Made by a program: the position numbers and the translations under genes
Origin: Parietichytrium sp. I65-24A
Taxonomy: Eukaryota; Sar; Bigyra; Thraustochytrida; Thraustochytriidae
Direction of reading: 5' to 3'
Assembly: GCA_012862575.1 (NCBI GenBank)
Contig: BLSF01000003.1
Location: forward strand, 124,001 to 188,000
DNA: 64,000 bases
Shown here: positions 11,179 through 21,912 of the stretch, in pieces
How the letters are laid out: every line of letters begins with the position of its first letter
Numbering within the stretch: position 1 is the stretch's first letter
The notes under the pieces: generated by a model
Told to the model about the DNA's origin: nothing
The model's database searches: none
The model's input: only the letters and a program-made list of their open reading frames with translations

Positions 11179-12228
11179 CTAAGCGTTTACGGAGAGGAAC
11201 TCACCGTAGTTCATGAAAAGCTCCTCCTCTGCTTCTACTAGCCGAGTCGCAGCAACTATGACTTGATTCTCAATGCGTCTCATCTCGCAATTCACCTTGG
11301 CGGCGAGGTCACTGTGGTTTATGAAGCACACGCCAGGAGACTGATATGGGCGAATTTGGCCTTTGGCGTCTGAAGGGTCCAAAAACAGGTTCTCGGACAG
11401 CTGCATGACGTAAAATCGCATCGACGGGTGTTTAAGCAATTTCTCCTCCTTTTCAGAGAGAGACAGCAGATTTCCGATGAATTCCCCTAAATAAGAGCCC
11501 GCTGCCAAAGGCACGCGAGCAAAAGCACCAAGCCCTGCGCCGTCCACCGTAGATGGCTTGGCACATAAGCGGTCTTCTGCTCTCAAAACCACAGACTCTC
11601 CCGACTGAATATCCCGCGTTGCGCACACCATTACTGTGTTGTTCACGAACGGACTTGATTTCAGGCGACAATTCGCTGTGCTGCAATGCTTCTCCTCGGC
11701 AAAACGCACTCCTTTGCTGAGACCGTCAGCATCTTCCATCGCTGGGGAGCTAAAGCAGCACACCACTTCGTTGCAATCAAGCTTCCTTGTGGCCTTCAAA
11801 GCATTGCAGCTTGCATCGACCTCCAAGCCCAGAAAAATCCCGCTACCAACAAAGAGCCAATGCCCTCTGCCGTAACTGACGAAAAGCTCCTCATCCTTTT
11901 GAATCGCTCGCGATGCAATGACAAACACCCTCTGCCCTCTTGTTTCAAATCGCACATTCAGCCTGCTTTTATCCACGTGATCGTTTATGAATTTGGCTTC
12001 CGATTCCCCGTCTATGTGCCTGTTGAAGCTCACTGCTTTAAGATACGTTCTATTTCGAAGGACTTTGGCCTGCGCGAGAGTAAGCACCCGCCCCGTGTAT
12101 TCAGCCAACACCTGCCCTTCAGAAAGGTCTTGCGCCGCGAACAACCCAGTCCCAGCTTGTGCAATACTCGACGGTCCCGGTCGAACAACCATTTCGTCCT
12201 CCTCATTCCCACAAGTTCCTTCACACAT
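11179..12228 (-). CDS. Tandem SET-domain protein
   Basis: Predicted protein lysine methyltransferase-like protein of 349 residues with two SET domains. SET-1 (about 14-122) has GTGLFAAQDLSEGQVLAEYTG, a degenerate NHS motif (INDHVDKSRLN, 81-91) and a terminal ELFVSYG. SET-2 (about 218-345) has GAGLGAFARVPLAAGSYLGEF, an intact INHS (303-306), and ELFMNYGEF with Y341. The segment between (150-216, with HCSTANCRLKSS and TRDIQSGESVVL) looks like the C-terminal half of a third, decayed copy. No pre-SET or post-SET cysteine cluster is seen. SET-2 may be the active unit. Histone or non-histone substrates cannot be told apart. The start ATG at 12228 is the only one ahead of SET-1, but a 5' exon cannot be excluded. 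Confidence 0.75.
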   Translation of the reverse strand: MCEGTCGNEEDEMVVRPGPSSIAQAGTGLFAAQDLSEGQVLAEYTGRVLTLAQAKVLRNRTYLKAVSFNRHIDGESEAKFINDHVDKSRLNVRFETRGQRVFVIASRAIQKDEELFVSYGRGHWLFVGSGIFLGLEVDASCNALKATRKLDCNEVVCCFSSPAMEDADGLSKGVRFAEEKHCSTANCRLKSSPFVNNTVMVCATRDIQSGESVVLRAEDRLCAKPSTVDGAGLGAFARVPLAAGSYLGEFIGNLLSLSEKEEKLLKHPSMRFYVMQLSENLFLDPSDAKGQIRPYQSPGVCFINHSDLAAKVNCEMRRIENQVIVAATRLVEAEEELFMNYGEFLSVNA

Positions 12229-13222
12229 TGCGCGCCTCGGAGTCGTTTCCCGAGTACGACTTGTACGTTTTGCACGACCTGCACGACCCCGCCGTTTCGC
12301 GAAAGCGTCTGTTGCGTCTCTGCCACCAGGTCTTCGCGTAATGAAGCACCTAATGCATAATGAGCCGTCCTCAGTCTCGACTTGCCCCGCCTATATGGTA
12401 CGCTCGGGCCCGTAAGGCGCCACAGTTCGAATTTTGACACTTTCCTCGCCCGAGCAAGTCGAGCAAGTATGAAAAAGTATGAGCAAGTATGAGCAAGTCT
12501 TGTGTCAGCGCAGGGACGTATCGCGTCACACAGGCGGTCTGTGTTTCGTGCTTCTCCACTTCCTCCACCCTATAGTGTCCATGGAGTGAGTCTATAGAGT
12601 TGTAGAAGTCTGTATTTGTTTATGATCGAAAGAATCGAAAGCTTCAGAGATCTTCGGAGAACAAAAATTAAAAGTAAAACAAAAACTACGAAAACAACCA
12701 ATCTTTTCGTGTTCACTCGTATTCTGTGATCCGCGTTCTTACCAAGCCGCTTCCTTTCGATTCGCGATGTCAACAACGCGCGTCAATGGTCAATCGAATG
12801 TCACTGGATACATGTACTATGTCTTCCTATTCTAGTTACAGGCCAGATTTGGAAATGATTTTGGAAGTTGTAAATGAATGAGTGACTGTTCGTTCGCATA
12901 CGATTGCGACTGAGACTGAGCCTGAGACAGAGCCAGCGTCAGAGAGACAAGCCTGAGTTGCTCTAGTTGCTCTGAGATACTGGATTGATCGACTGTGACT
13001 CTGCACTGCGAATTGCGACTTGCGACTTGCGACTTGGGAAGCGCCACTGTTCGTACGCTCCTCCCCGCCATAAAGAGACAGACGACTGAGGACATAGGTC
13101 AGAGTTCGGAGGACAGGAGACGGCTCGTGGCAAAGTATCTATCTATCTGTGGGGCACCCACGGCACGGGCGGCGATCATACGGGCCGGGAGCGTGGATAT
13201 AGGTATCTGAGCGACGGGAAAA
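12229..13222. promoter_or_regulatory. Divergent intergenic between the SET and SYLF genes
   Basis: About 1 kb separating two divergently transcribed genes, so it should hold both promoters. It contains GAGCAAGTAT repeats near 12470-12500 and TGCGACT repeats near 13005-13035. No convincing gene or defined promoter element is seen. Confidence 0.45.
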
Positions 13223-15344
13223 ATGTCCTCGAAAGGCAAAATGAGCGAGCGACTGGAGATGCAGGGCGGCGTGCACAAGGCGTACAAGGTGCTGCTCAAG
13301 CTGATCAATCCAAAGTTCGTGAAGAAGGACAAGTCCATCCCGCTGCGGGTCATCAAGAATGCCCATGGTATCGCGTTCGTGACGACCATCAAGGCTGGGT
13401 TCGTGTTTACCGGCACGGTCGGGACAGGCATTGTTATTGCGAGGCTGGAGAATGGGGAGTGGTCAGGGCCCTCGTCCATCGGTACTGGAGGCATGGGCTG
13501 GGGAGCTCAAATTGGAGCGAGCTCCACCGACTCGGTGTTGATTCTCAACACGAAAGGCGCTGTCAAAGCATTCGCGGGCAAGGGGCAAGTAAAGTTTGGT
13601 GGCAATCTTTCAATTGCCGCTGGCCCGGTAGGGCGTGACGCTGGTAAGTGGGAAAACGTTTAAATCTAATGGCACGACATGATATTTTCCGCGGCTAACG
13701 GGCATTCTGTAATCGTTGACTCGACTGGACGCAGACGGGTCCGTCAGTGCTGGAGATGGTGGAGTTGCTGCGGTGTACAGTTATGCGCACTCTCGCGGGG
13801 CCTTTGCCGGGCTCTCTCTTCAAGGGTCTGTGATTTTCTCCCGCGATAAGGATAATGCGGCCTTTTATGGGCAGAAGGTTTCCCCAATCTCAATTTTAAA
13901 CGGGACCGTCCCACCGCCAACGGACAACGAGGATCTCAACTTGCTCTATAAGACCCTCCGAGTCATCGTCAACTCCGAGACTGACAACTTTGAGTACCGT
14001 GATTCCCGAACAGGCTCTCTCAGAAATTTTGATCAGATGGACAGTGAAAGGAGCTTCCATGACACTCCCTATCAGGCTATGAGCGACGATTTAGGCCCCA
14101 CTACAACCACCACGGCCATGGCGTACCCCGCGCAACAAACTCAAAGTTACTACGGAGACGTTGCATATGCCAAGGCCGATACTTATGAACCTCCCTCCGC
14201 AGCTACCCCAACGTATACCTCCGACACATCAACTTACAACGCATCACCGTCTGCAAGTACCCCGAGTTTGAGCGCTCTACCAGAAGGGTGGCGCGAACTT
14301 AAAACAGAAGATGGCCAGGTGTATTACTGGAATGAGAGGGACAATGTGACACAGTGGGAGAAGCGTAAGTTGAGTCGCATTCCCATCGCCATAGCTGCTG
14401 CAGTTTTCTTTTCTCTTTCGATCGAATCAGGTGCACTAACTAGCTAACTGTGACTCTGCATCGACACTCTAGCCGCCCCACCTACTCCTCCTCCAAGTCA
14501 GCCCGTTCGCGCTCCTGCTGCACCTGCACGAAGTTCGTCCATCCGCATGGAGACTGCCTCGCCAGCTTCAGCTCAAAGCTACAGCGCCGCGCAGGCTTAT
14601 AACGGCACCGCAAATGGCAACTACAATGGCGGCGCTTCTCAGACTAGTTACGGAGCTGCAGAATCTTCAGCGTCTGGCTGGGGTGGGCAGCAGACCTCTC
14701 CGCAGAGCCAGTATCCGTCCCCCACTAGCGAGTCCGGAGCGGGCGGATACCAAAACGAGCTTGCCAGCGCGCTCTCGAGCCGGATGTCTCTGAAACCTAC
14801 GGAGCCGAGAACTTCACAGCAGTCATCGCCCGTTTCTGCGCAGCAACAGGAGCTTGCGAGAGCCTTGTCAAGTAGACAAGTTCCAGCGATACCTTCTGCG
14901 TCGACGGGTGCGCCATCACAGCATGCGTCACCAGTTTCGGCGCAGCAGCAAGAGCTTGCAAAGGCTCTGTCCAGCAGACAGATCCCGGCTGTTCCGTCTG
15001 CGGCAGCATCCTCCTACAGCGCCCCAGCTCCGCAACTCTCCACTAGACCGTCTTATCGTGCGCCTGCCCCGCTTCCAAGTGCGACTCCAACTTCGCCAGC
15101 TTACCCGCAGCGTGCAGAGGCGTTCAGCACATCTGTTGCTGCTGCGCCCGCTCCCTCTGCCGAACCGAATTACACCTACAATGAGGTCTGCGCAAGGGAG
15201 ATTAGTGGAATGGACGTAACAAGGTTGGAGGATTATTTAACAGACGCTGAGTTTTCGCGCATATTCAAGATGGACCGCGCAGCTTTCAAAGGTCTTCCCA
15301 AGTGGAAGCGGGACAGAATGAAGAAGGACGTGAATCTCTTTTGA
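13223..15344 (+). CDS. SYLF-WW-villin headpiece protein
   Basis: Three exons: 13223-13643, 13735-14364 and 14473-15344 (introns of 91 and 108 nt, GTAAGT donors, CTAAC branch-like sites), giving 640 residues. Residues about 20-200 are a SYLF/Ysc84 domain (phosphoinositide and actin binding): IKNAHGIAFV, GFVFTGTVGTGIV, GGMGWGAQIGAS, PVGRDADGSVSAGDGGV across the first splice, and FAGLSLQGSV. A WW domain sits near 322-351 (LPEGWRELKTEDGQVYYWNE and a later TQWE). A Pro/Ser/Ala-rich linker carries three copies of a QQELAxALSSRQ unit at about 444, 474 and 508. Residues 590-640 are a villin headpiece (TRLEDYLTDAEF, LPKWKRDRMKK, C-terminal LF), an F-actin tail-piece. I infer an adaptor linking membranes or Pro-rich ligands to actin, as in endocytosis. 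Known SYLF proteins usually carry SH3 or FYVE partners instead. Confidence 0.9.
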
Positions 15345-15692
15345 GCGAGAGGACCCGAGGCAACTAGAAGAGTCCAATGATAAAGTATACATATATCTAA
15401 TCTATCTACACAGGAAAACAAAGGCGGCTCGGGCCGAATGGGTTCGGGGAACGAAGATCGTAGCTTAACGGAATCAAAAGTTAAAATTTCCGGTCTTTTG
15501 AAGCCTGGATCGAGACAAGCGGGTCAAAGTGGGGCATGGAATATTTCCCAGAAAGGAGTACTAGAGAACCGAAAATACACACAAGGAGAAAAAAAAATAG
15601 AGATTAGAGAAACAACTTTAAAACCAACATTGCCAAACTGCACATGCACCTGCCAGACTAGGCAAAGTGCGGAAGGCAGTACGACTATAACT
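15345..15692. other. Convergent intergenic, no gene seen
   Basis: This lies between the stop codons of the SYLF gene and the TKL kinase gene and holds their 3'UTRs. An open frame at 15438-15839 runs into the kinase gene on the other strand and has no family similarity. Confidence 0.6.
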
Positions 15693-18600
15693 TTATCCAC
15701 TTTTCAATACGTCTTCAAGCAAAATACTCAGCCTCTCAACTACTTCTGTGGCGGAAGGCCTGCGCTCGGGCTCAAACTCCCAGCAATCGCAGACGAGCTG
15801 ATTATACTGGTCATGGAACTCCGACACAGGCTCGGGTAAGGTGGGGCGATCGCCCTTTTCAAGACAATCGACATATTCGTCTTCAACAATTCCAGCAAGT
15901 GGGTTCTTTTCCGAGGTAATGAGCTCCCAAAGAATAATTCCGAAACTAAAGATATCACACGCAATGCCGTAACCATCTTCAGTATTCATCAGCACCTCCG
16001 GAGCAATCCAGCCGCTGGTCCCGACTTTGGAGTGGATCCCAGTCTTGCCTTTGTCAACGCGAGTAGAGATTCCGAAATCGCCAATTTTGAGGGTGAAGTC
16101 TTCGTCGACGAGAAGGTTGTCCGATTTGAGGTCACGATGGGCAACCGAGGGCGTGCGGCTATGAAGATATTCAATCCCACGTGCGACATCTAAAGCCATT
16201 TTGATCTTCATCGAAAACGGAATCTGAAGCCACACTGAATCGACTTCGCGAAGCTGCCGGAGGCTGCCGCGGGGCATGAGCTCGTACATGATCATCAGAG
16301 ACGTATGGCCGTGCTCTTGATCTGGCCGTGGAGCCTGGTCAATGTACACACCGAGAATCTGCACAATGCTTTCATGCTGCAGCCCCACTAGAACAGAGAT
16401 TTCCTCCTGAAAAATTTCAAAGACCCGCTTTGTTACGAGCCGAGCCGTGAACATTTTCACTGCAACTTTGAGAGCGACAAATTCAAAAAGATGGCGACCC
16501 GGCTGCTCAGTGGACGGAAGTGCAGACACAACCGACATTCTCGGGTGCGCTCGTCGAGCACTTTGCGAAGGATCAGCGGTGCTCTGACGAGGCGAAGTGT
16601 CGTCGTGCTTGTGTTCATAGCCTTCCCAAGCAGGCACTGGCTCCGGAGGCGGAGTGCTGCCGCTCTTCAGACTTGAGTCGGAACCACCCGAACGTGGTTT
16701 CACTTCAGAGTCCGATCCACCGCGCGATCCAGAGGCCGAGGAAGTAGAATCTACAGCAGAGTTTGCTGCCGCTGCGAGCGCGGCAGCAGCAGCGTAAAAC
16801 TCCATACCCTGCTTGGACGACGCAGCAAGTGAGTTCTTGCGCATGCGCATCCACGAAGCGCGGGTGCTAACTACAGTAGACTTTCGACCGCTGCCCAAAT
16901 TGGACCCCGGAAGCTCTTCGAGTTTGCACAGCAGTAGCCCTTCACGAACCCTTGCTGTGCGGCCATCTCCAAGAACCCTCTTGCTGAGGATGATAAGGTC
17001 CTCGTCATCCACGATTCGCGCACCGAGCTTGGTGGCCTCCTCGGTTAGCATGTGCAGCAAATGCGCAGAATGCGTAAACTTTTTCATTTCACCAGACTGC
17101 GATAGTTGCTTGTGCAGCTTGGGGACTGCGGACTTTCTTAGCATATTTCGCCCAGCAGTGAGTTGCTGCGCCATCATTGCAGACATCATGGATTGCTTTC
17201 GGCTCTTAAGCTCCTCCATGGTTGGACCGCTGCCGAATCCGGCCTCGGCTTCTTTTTGAGCCTTTCGTTTTGAGCTACTGGAGGTGCGAGATAGCGAAGT
17301 GCCGTGCTTTGAGTGACTCTTGCGCCGACGCGGCGGCGATGCAGAGTAGTCCTCTTCAGTTTCGTCCTCGCTCTTCTCCTGAGAAGAGTCATCGTCGTCT
17401 TCGTCATCATCGGAGGACGACTCTTTAAGAGTTGGGCCGAGATCCGTGTTCGTGCTAATCTTTCGAAGATTTGTGTACATGGGCATTCTAAACTGCTGTT
17501 GTCGCTCTCTCATTGCCAAAAAATCTTCGATTTGGCGTCTTCGACGCTCCACCAAACCAATTTGATTCATTTCACGAGTCATATTTGCTTCCACGCGACG
17601 AGCGCTTTGCTGTGCGAGTTGAATGTACAGCTCGTCACCACTCACCAAGCTCATTTCGGTAAGCGTTTTATCGTCTCCATTCATCTCGCGAGCAGTGACC
17701 TGCGACGAGGCCTTCCTGATGATGGCCTGGAGGTCCGCCTCAGACCGGACCGAGACTTGGGACTTGATGAGGGATTGCATCACATCGCGATTGTCCCTGC
17801 GTTCTACTTGCATGACGACGACTTTATCTGGGCGCCAGTTGTAGGACGATGCGATCCTGGACTTGAGATCGCCTAAAGTAGCCTTCGGGTCGATGCGGAT
17901 CATGAGCGGAGTGTTCATGTGCCGCATGGTGCTAGCAGCCAACTTCTTTAGTGTACCCCCGCTGCCTGATCCGATCGTCACCGTGAGAATTATCTTTCCG
18001 GCATCTGAATAAGCCACCAAACGACTCACCAGAGAATCTTCCGACAGATCGGCCCGGCTTCTCGCTTCGATGTACACGTGGTATTTCAACACCTGGGCAA
18101 TGATTGGGCGATGATGCAGCAAGCGATAAGACATGGACGGCAACATCGATGTCTGGTCGAGTGGCAAGCAAAACGACATGAGAACGAATTTGGAACCACC
18201 GGCTTTAAAAGGCTTCTTTTCTGGTTCGACTGTCACGGAGTTGGAGCGAAATCGACCTGTACCTTCAATGTTCTCCACATCAACTCGTGCGTAAATCCAG
18301 TACAGCCAGCCTGGCCGAAAATCGGTGCTGCCAAGAATGTCCTCTGAGCCAAACGCGTCGATACCGCCTCCACCACTGGCAAGCAGCACGGGCACGGTCG
18401 TGGCGTTGTCTCCTACTCCATGGGCAAGGACTCTGTCGCGATCTTTTTCTTCCACAGAAGCCGCGCGAGAAGCCCGTCTGCCCATCCCAGGAAATGTCCT
18501 CGACTTTGGGGACGACGCAGACGAGAGGAGTGAGTCAGGCTCGTGATAACCAAGCACCATCCACGTCAGATCTTTCGTTGCTGTGTCGTGGCGAATGGTG

Positions 18601-19415
18601 TTCCAGGTGTTTAAGAGCGATTCGTTTTCTGAGATAAAGTCAATTGGCAGCGCTCGGTTCAGCTCTGGCAATCTCAGGTTCTTGATCTCTCCAGACCGCC
18701 TACGCCGCGACCTATTTCGCGGCCTCTTCGACATCTTTCTGCGCGAAATCTCCGAAACACCCTGGACATTGTGTATGACCACGTCTGCGTGGAGAATGTC
18801 GGCGAGCTTAGAAAGCACGTTTGAATAGGCCATGGTGGCTTTCAACGACGAGACGTTTTTTTGTCCAGTGAATTGAAATGCAAATGCAATGTGCTCTGGC
18901 AGTTGCGCAGCCTTCTCATCATCGTCAGACATCGTCATGATCCCGATGAAAAAGCGAGGAGACACGTCCTCGTTTGCAGCCACAATCTCCTCCACTCGGC
19001 CCAGCAAAGTGGCGTACGTGCGGCCTTCCTGCAAGATCGCCAGCTTCTCGTCCAAGTTCTTCTTTGTGGCACTGGCGGCGACTGATGCCGAGTCCGACTT
19101 GCTCTTGGCCAGCAAGTTGCTCTTGGAAGACGAGCTCGTCAAAAAGCTTCGCTTCGGTTTCCAAGAAGACATGTTTGGCATGCCTTTCCGCAGAGGCGTC
19201 GGAGTTTGCTGCTGCTGCTGCTGCCTGGCCACCGCTGACACCGCTGACGATCCTGGCGCCGCCCCAACCTCGAACCAATTCTCCACAATATCATCTCCGC
19301 TCTTCAGCCGTTCTTCAAACTCTTTGCCAAGTTCTTTCACCCTGTTCTCCGTGCCCGAATCCAGCTTCAAATCAGCCTTTTGCGAGCTCTGCCGTCTAGA
19401 CAGAGAGAGCCTCAT
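15693..19415 (-). CDS. Large TKL-type protein kinase with split N-lobe
   Basis: 1240 residues, single exon. The C-terminal kinase domain has catalytic Lys K987 (VAVK), HRDLKSDN with D1095, DFG at D1113, GTSGWIAPEV, and TKL-like helices to ERRPSATEVVERL. The glycine loop seems to lie much earlier, at about 816-823 (LGDGRTARV), so roughly 150 residues of Ser/Gly/Ala-rich sequence are inserted between strands 2 and 3 of the N-lobe. Residues about 502-602 resemble a ubiquitin-like beta-grasp (IRIDPKATLGDLKSRIASSY ... SGDELYIQL). An acidic-basic linker (660-730) follows. The N-terminal 500 residues are not recognised. The role may be MAPKKK-like signalling, but substrates are unknown. The ATG at 19415 is followed by a Ser/Arg-rich leader. 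The catalytic call is strong; the split-loop reading is inference. Confidence 0.88.
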   Translation of the reverse strand: MRLSLSRRQSSQKADLKLDSGTENRVKELGKEFEERLKSGDDIVENWFEVGAAPGSSAVSAVARQQQQQQTPTPLRKGMPNMSSWKPKRSFLTSSSSKSNLLAKSKSDSASVAASATKKNLDEKLAILQEGRTYATLLGRVEEIVAANEDVSPRFFIGIMTMSDDDEKAAQLPEHIAFAFQFTGQKNVSSLKATMAYSNVLSKLADILHADVVIHNVQGVSEISRRKMSKRPRNRSRRRRSGEIKNLRLPELNRALPIDFISENESLLNTWNTIRHDTATKDLTWMVLGYHEPDSLLSSASSPKSRTFPGMGRRASRAASVEEKDRDRVLAHGVGDNATTVPVLLASGGGGIDAFGSEDILGSTDFRPGWLYWIYARVDVENIEGTGRFRSNSVTVEPEKKPFKAGGSKFVLMSFCLPLDQTSMLPSMSYRLLHHRPIIAQVLKYHVYIEARSRADLSEDSLVSRLVAYSDAGKIILTVTIGSGSGGTLKKLAASTMRHMNTPLMIRIDPKATLGDLKSRIASSYNWRPDKVVVMQVERRDNRDVMQSLIKSQVSVRSEADLQAIIRKASSQVTAREMNGDDKTLTEMSLVSGDELYIQLAQQSARRVEANMTREMNQIGLVERRRRQIEDFLAMRERQQQFRMPMYTNLRKISTNTDLGPTLKESSSDDDEDDDDSSQEKSEDETEEDYSASPPRRRKSHSKHGTSLSRTSSSSKRKAQKEAEAGFGSGPTMEELKSRKQSMMSAMMAQQLTAGRNMLRKSAVPKLHKQLSQSGEMKKFTHSAHLLHMLTEEATKLGARIVDDEDLIILSKRVLGDGRTARVREGLLLCKLEELPGSNLGSGRKSTVVSTRASWMRMRKNSLAASSKQGMEFYAAAAALAAAANSAVDSTSSASGSRGGSDSEVKPRSGGSDSSLKSGSTPPPEPVPAWEGYEHKHDDTSPRQSTADPSQSARRAHPRMSVVSALPSTEQPGRHLFEFVALKVAVKMFTARLVTKRVFEIFQEEISVLVGLQHESIVQILGVYIDQAPRPDQEHGHTSLMIMYELMPRGSLRQLREVDSVWLQIPFSMKIKMALDVARGIEYLHSRTPSVAHRDLKSDNLLVDEDFTLKIGDFGISTRVDKGKTGIHSKVGTSGWIAPEVLMNTEDGYGIACDIFSFGIILWELITSEKNPLAGIVEDEYVDCLEKGDRPTLPEPVSEFHDQYNQLVCDCWEFEPERRPSATEVVERLSILLEDVLKSG

Positions 19416-19505
19416 CTTTTTCTAGAATTTAGGTCACAATCTCACACAATCTCAACTTGCACAAAAGGATTTCCCGCAAAGACGAGATACTTGGACTTGT
19501 ACTTG

Positions 19506-19538
<33 letters not shown>

Positions 19539-21912
19539 TTCTTATGCCTCCTTCGCCAATTGGCCAATTGAACCTTGTCACCTTCCAATTGGCGCTCAAT
19601 TCCGTTTCCCACACCAGCCGCGCCCCCGCTTTCCGCGCATAGATATCTCTCCCACTTTCTTTGCACACTTTTTTTCCCGCCTGTGCGCTTGTGCGCCTGT
19701 GCGCCCGGCCGCCTCCCCACACAGACCTGGTGTGACCGCCACTGCTAGGTGTTAACGGTAATCACAAGTAGCCCGCAAGTGGCCGCGCTCCCCGCAGCTG
19801 GCGCGCACACCTTTCCAGTCCGCGCGACCTTACGAGGTTCCTTAGCTGCGCCTAGTCTTCTCCGGAGTGGCAAATGTCGGTTTGCACGGGGTGTGCTATA
19901 GCACTGTCTAATCCTCCGATAGGACCTTGCGGAGGTTACTGTTCTGTATAGATGAAGGGTAACCAAGGCAGGTAGGGGTAGTTAGATAAATGGGTAGAGT
20001 GAGAAAGCGGGTTGGGCTTGTACATGGAACGTCCTAAGGAGCGCAAAAGACGCGAGGGTGTTAGCGATTTTGCTACTAGGTTGATTAAGAAGGTGTGAGT
20101 TCTATTGTTCCAGGTAGCTGGGAAGCGGATGAAGTACAGGGTTCTACTGTGAAGGGTAGCCGTGCGGTAGGGACGCGAGTGAAGACCTGGAAAAGTGCAG
20201 TTTCCACTACTACTGTGACTACTAGTTGGGGCCAACGGAAGTGGTACTAGAGTACTAGCAGATGCGTCTGTGAGAAGAAGTGGGGTGGAAAGAGTGGAAA
20301 GAGTGGAAAGAGCTGCGAGCCAGAAGCTACAGTTCCCAAAACCAAAACCAGGTCCATTTCCCTTCTTCACTTTCTATTCTTCCTTTCTTCCCTATTTCAT
20401 TTCGCATTTCACATTTCACAATTCGCATCTCACAATTCACATAATAAATGGTCAATCTACTAGTAATTTAAAAGCCAGAGGAAGTTGGTATTTTTAGAGT
20501 GCAGAACAGAAAATTCGAGCTTGCTCGTAAACGCGATTGTGTGATTGATGATAGATTTCATGCAAGAAACCAATAATGCCGAAGCTTTGTCTTCTCAGTA
20601 ATCAGTGATCAGAATTGGGAATTGAGAATTGAGAATTGAGAATTGAGAATTGAGAATTGAGAATTGAGAATTGAGAATGAGCAAGTCAGTCAGATGCGGA
20701 CACGACTGAATACGATAGGTCAAAGAGAGCACAGCCTGAAAGCGCTGCTGAGGACACAATCGTGCGCTCGAGCTTCAAGCGATCAAAGAGATGTTACGTG
20801 CAATGGAGCCTGGTGAGGGATTGATCGGCGTCAATCTGTTAGTTGCTCTTGCGTCCCTCGCCAGTCCTGTCCCAAGGATTAGCATTTTCTTCCCGATGAC
20901 GCCCTCTACTGCGCTTTGTTGTTAGGTGTGAGTTGCGTGAGACTCGGAGCCTCTGACTCCGAAGTTTCTGATATGTGAGGCATGCGACTCCCTGCTTTCA
21001 TCAGCCAAGTTCTTCCAAGCCTTAGAACAGCAATCAGTCGACCTGCCGATCAGTGTGAGGTGAGGTGTCATTCACGAAATCTATCGTTACCGATTTCCAG
21101 AAATCAGAGTTTGCAGAGTCCCAACATATCCCAACATCCGGCTTTTGCACGAGTCCTAGTCATTACCGGCCCTCTTTGGATATCTTTCTCACCAATTTCC
21201 GTCCAGAAACCGCCAGCAAGAGAGGCTCCGAAACTTGGGAGCAAGGATGCTCTGAATGTGCCACAGTTGCCACTGTTGCCATAGCACTTGATCTGTTCGC
21301 CACACCGTGCAGCGTGACATGCTGCACGCACAGTGGCGATAGTGGCGTACCAATCTTCGCTGCTTTGGTAAACCTGTCTAGGGTCAGGGTTGGGACGATA
21401 GATAGAGGACGGCCGCTCCAAGGTGTGCGCTCAAGTTGAGTTTCCTTGTTGATTTGATTGAGATTGATGTTGAGATTGAAAGTTGGCAGGAAAAAACATT
21501 GAACAACGGAGCAAAAGATGTCGATTGACTTTCAACATGGCGGCGCCATGTCGACCTCGTCTTGATACGTTTATATGTGTGTTTTTTCTTGCTTGGACGG
21601 TCAGTTTCATATTATTTCGTGAACGAAATGTCGCATTCCTGTCATTCCTGACAGGATTTCCGAAAGAGCAGCATGAGCTCTTGAAGAATTGTTTCATTTT
21701 GACGTACTTACATCGGCGCAAATGAACGCACTTCCTGCGCGTCGTTCTTCGAGGTCAAATGACGCACTTTCTTTTCATTTTTTTCTACTACTTGTGAAAT
21801 TAACTCGCGCAGCACTTCAATACGGACGCGGACACATGCTTCTTGCTTCAAATGAGAGCACAATAAATAAACAACCTGGCGCTGGTGAGATCTGTCGAGA
21901 AAGTCAGTTTCA
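19416..21912. repeat. 2.5 kb intergenic with several tandem repeats
   Basis: No frame looks like a gene. Tandem repeats are a CT tract at 19505-19543, three copies of GTGGAAAGA at 20285-20311, TTTCACA-like units at 20398-20445, and eight exact copies of the heptamer AATTGAG at 20620-20675. The stretch 19740-20280 is rich in TACT/TAGT words and may be decayed mobile DNA, but I see no domain or terminal repeats. Confidence 0.55.

Noticed and set aside
11686-12415. Plus-strand frames across the SET gene
   Set aside because: Antisense shadows of a gene with clear SET motifs.
19936-20370. 144-codon minus-strand frame
   Set aside because: Low complexity and no start context or family similarity.
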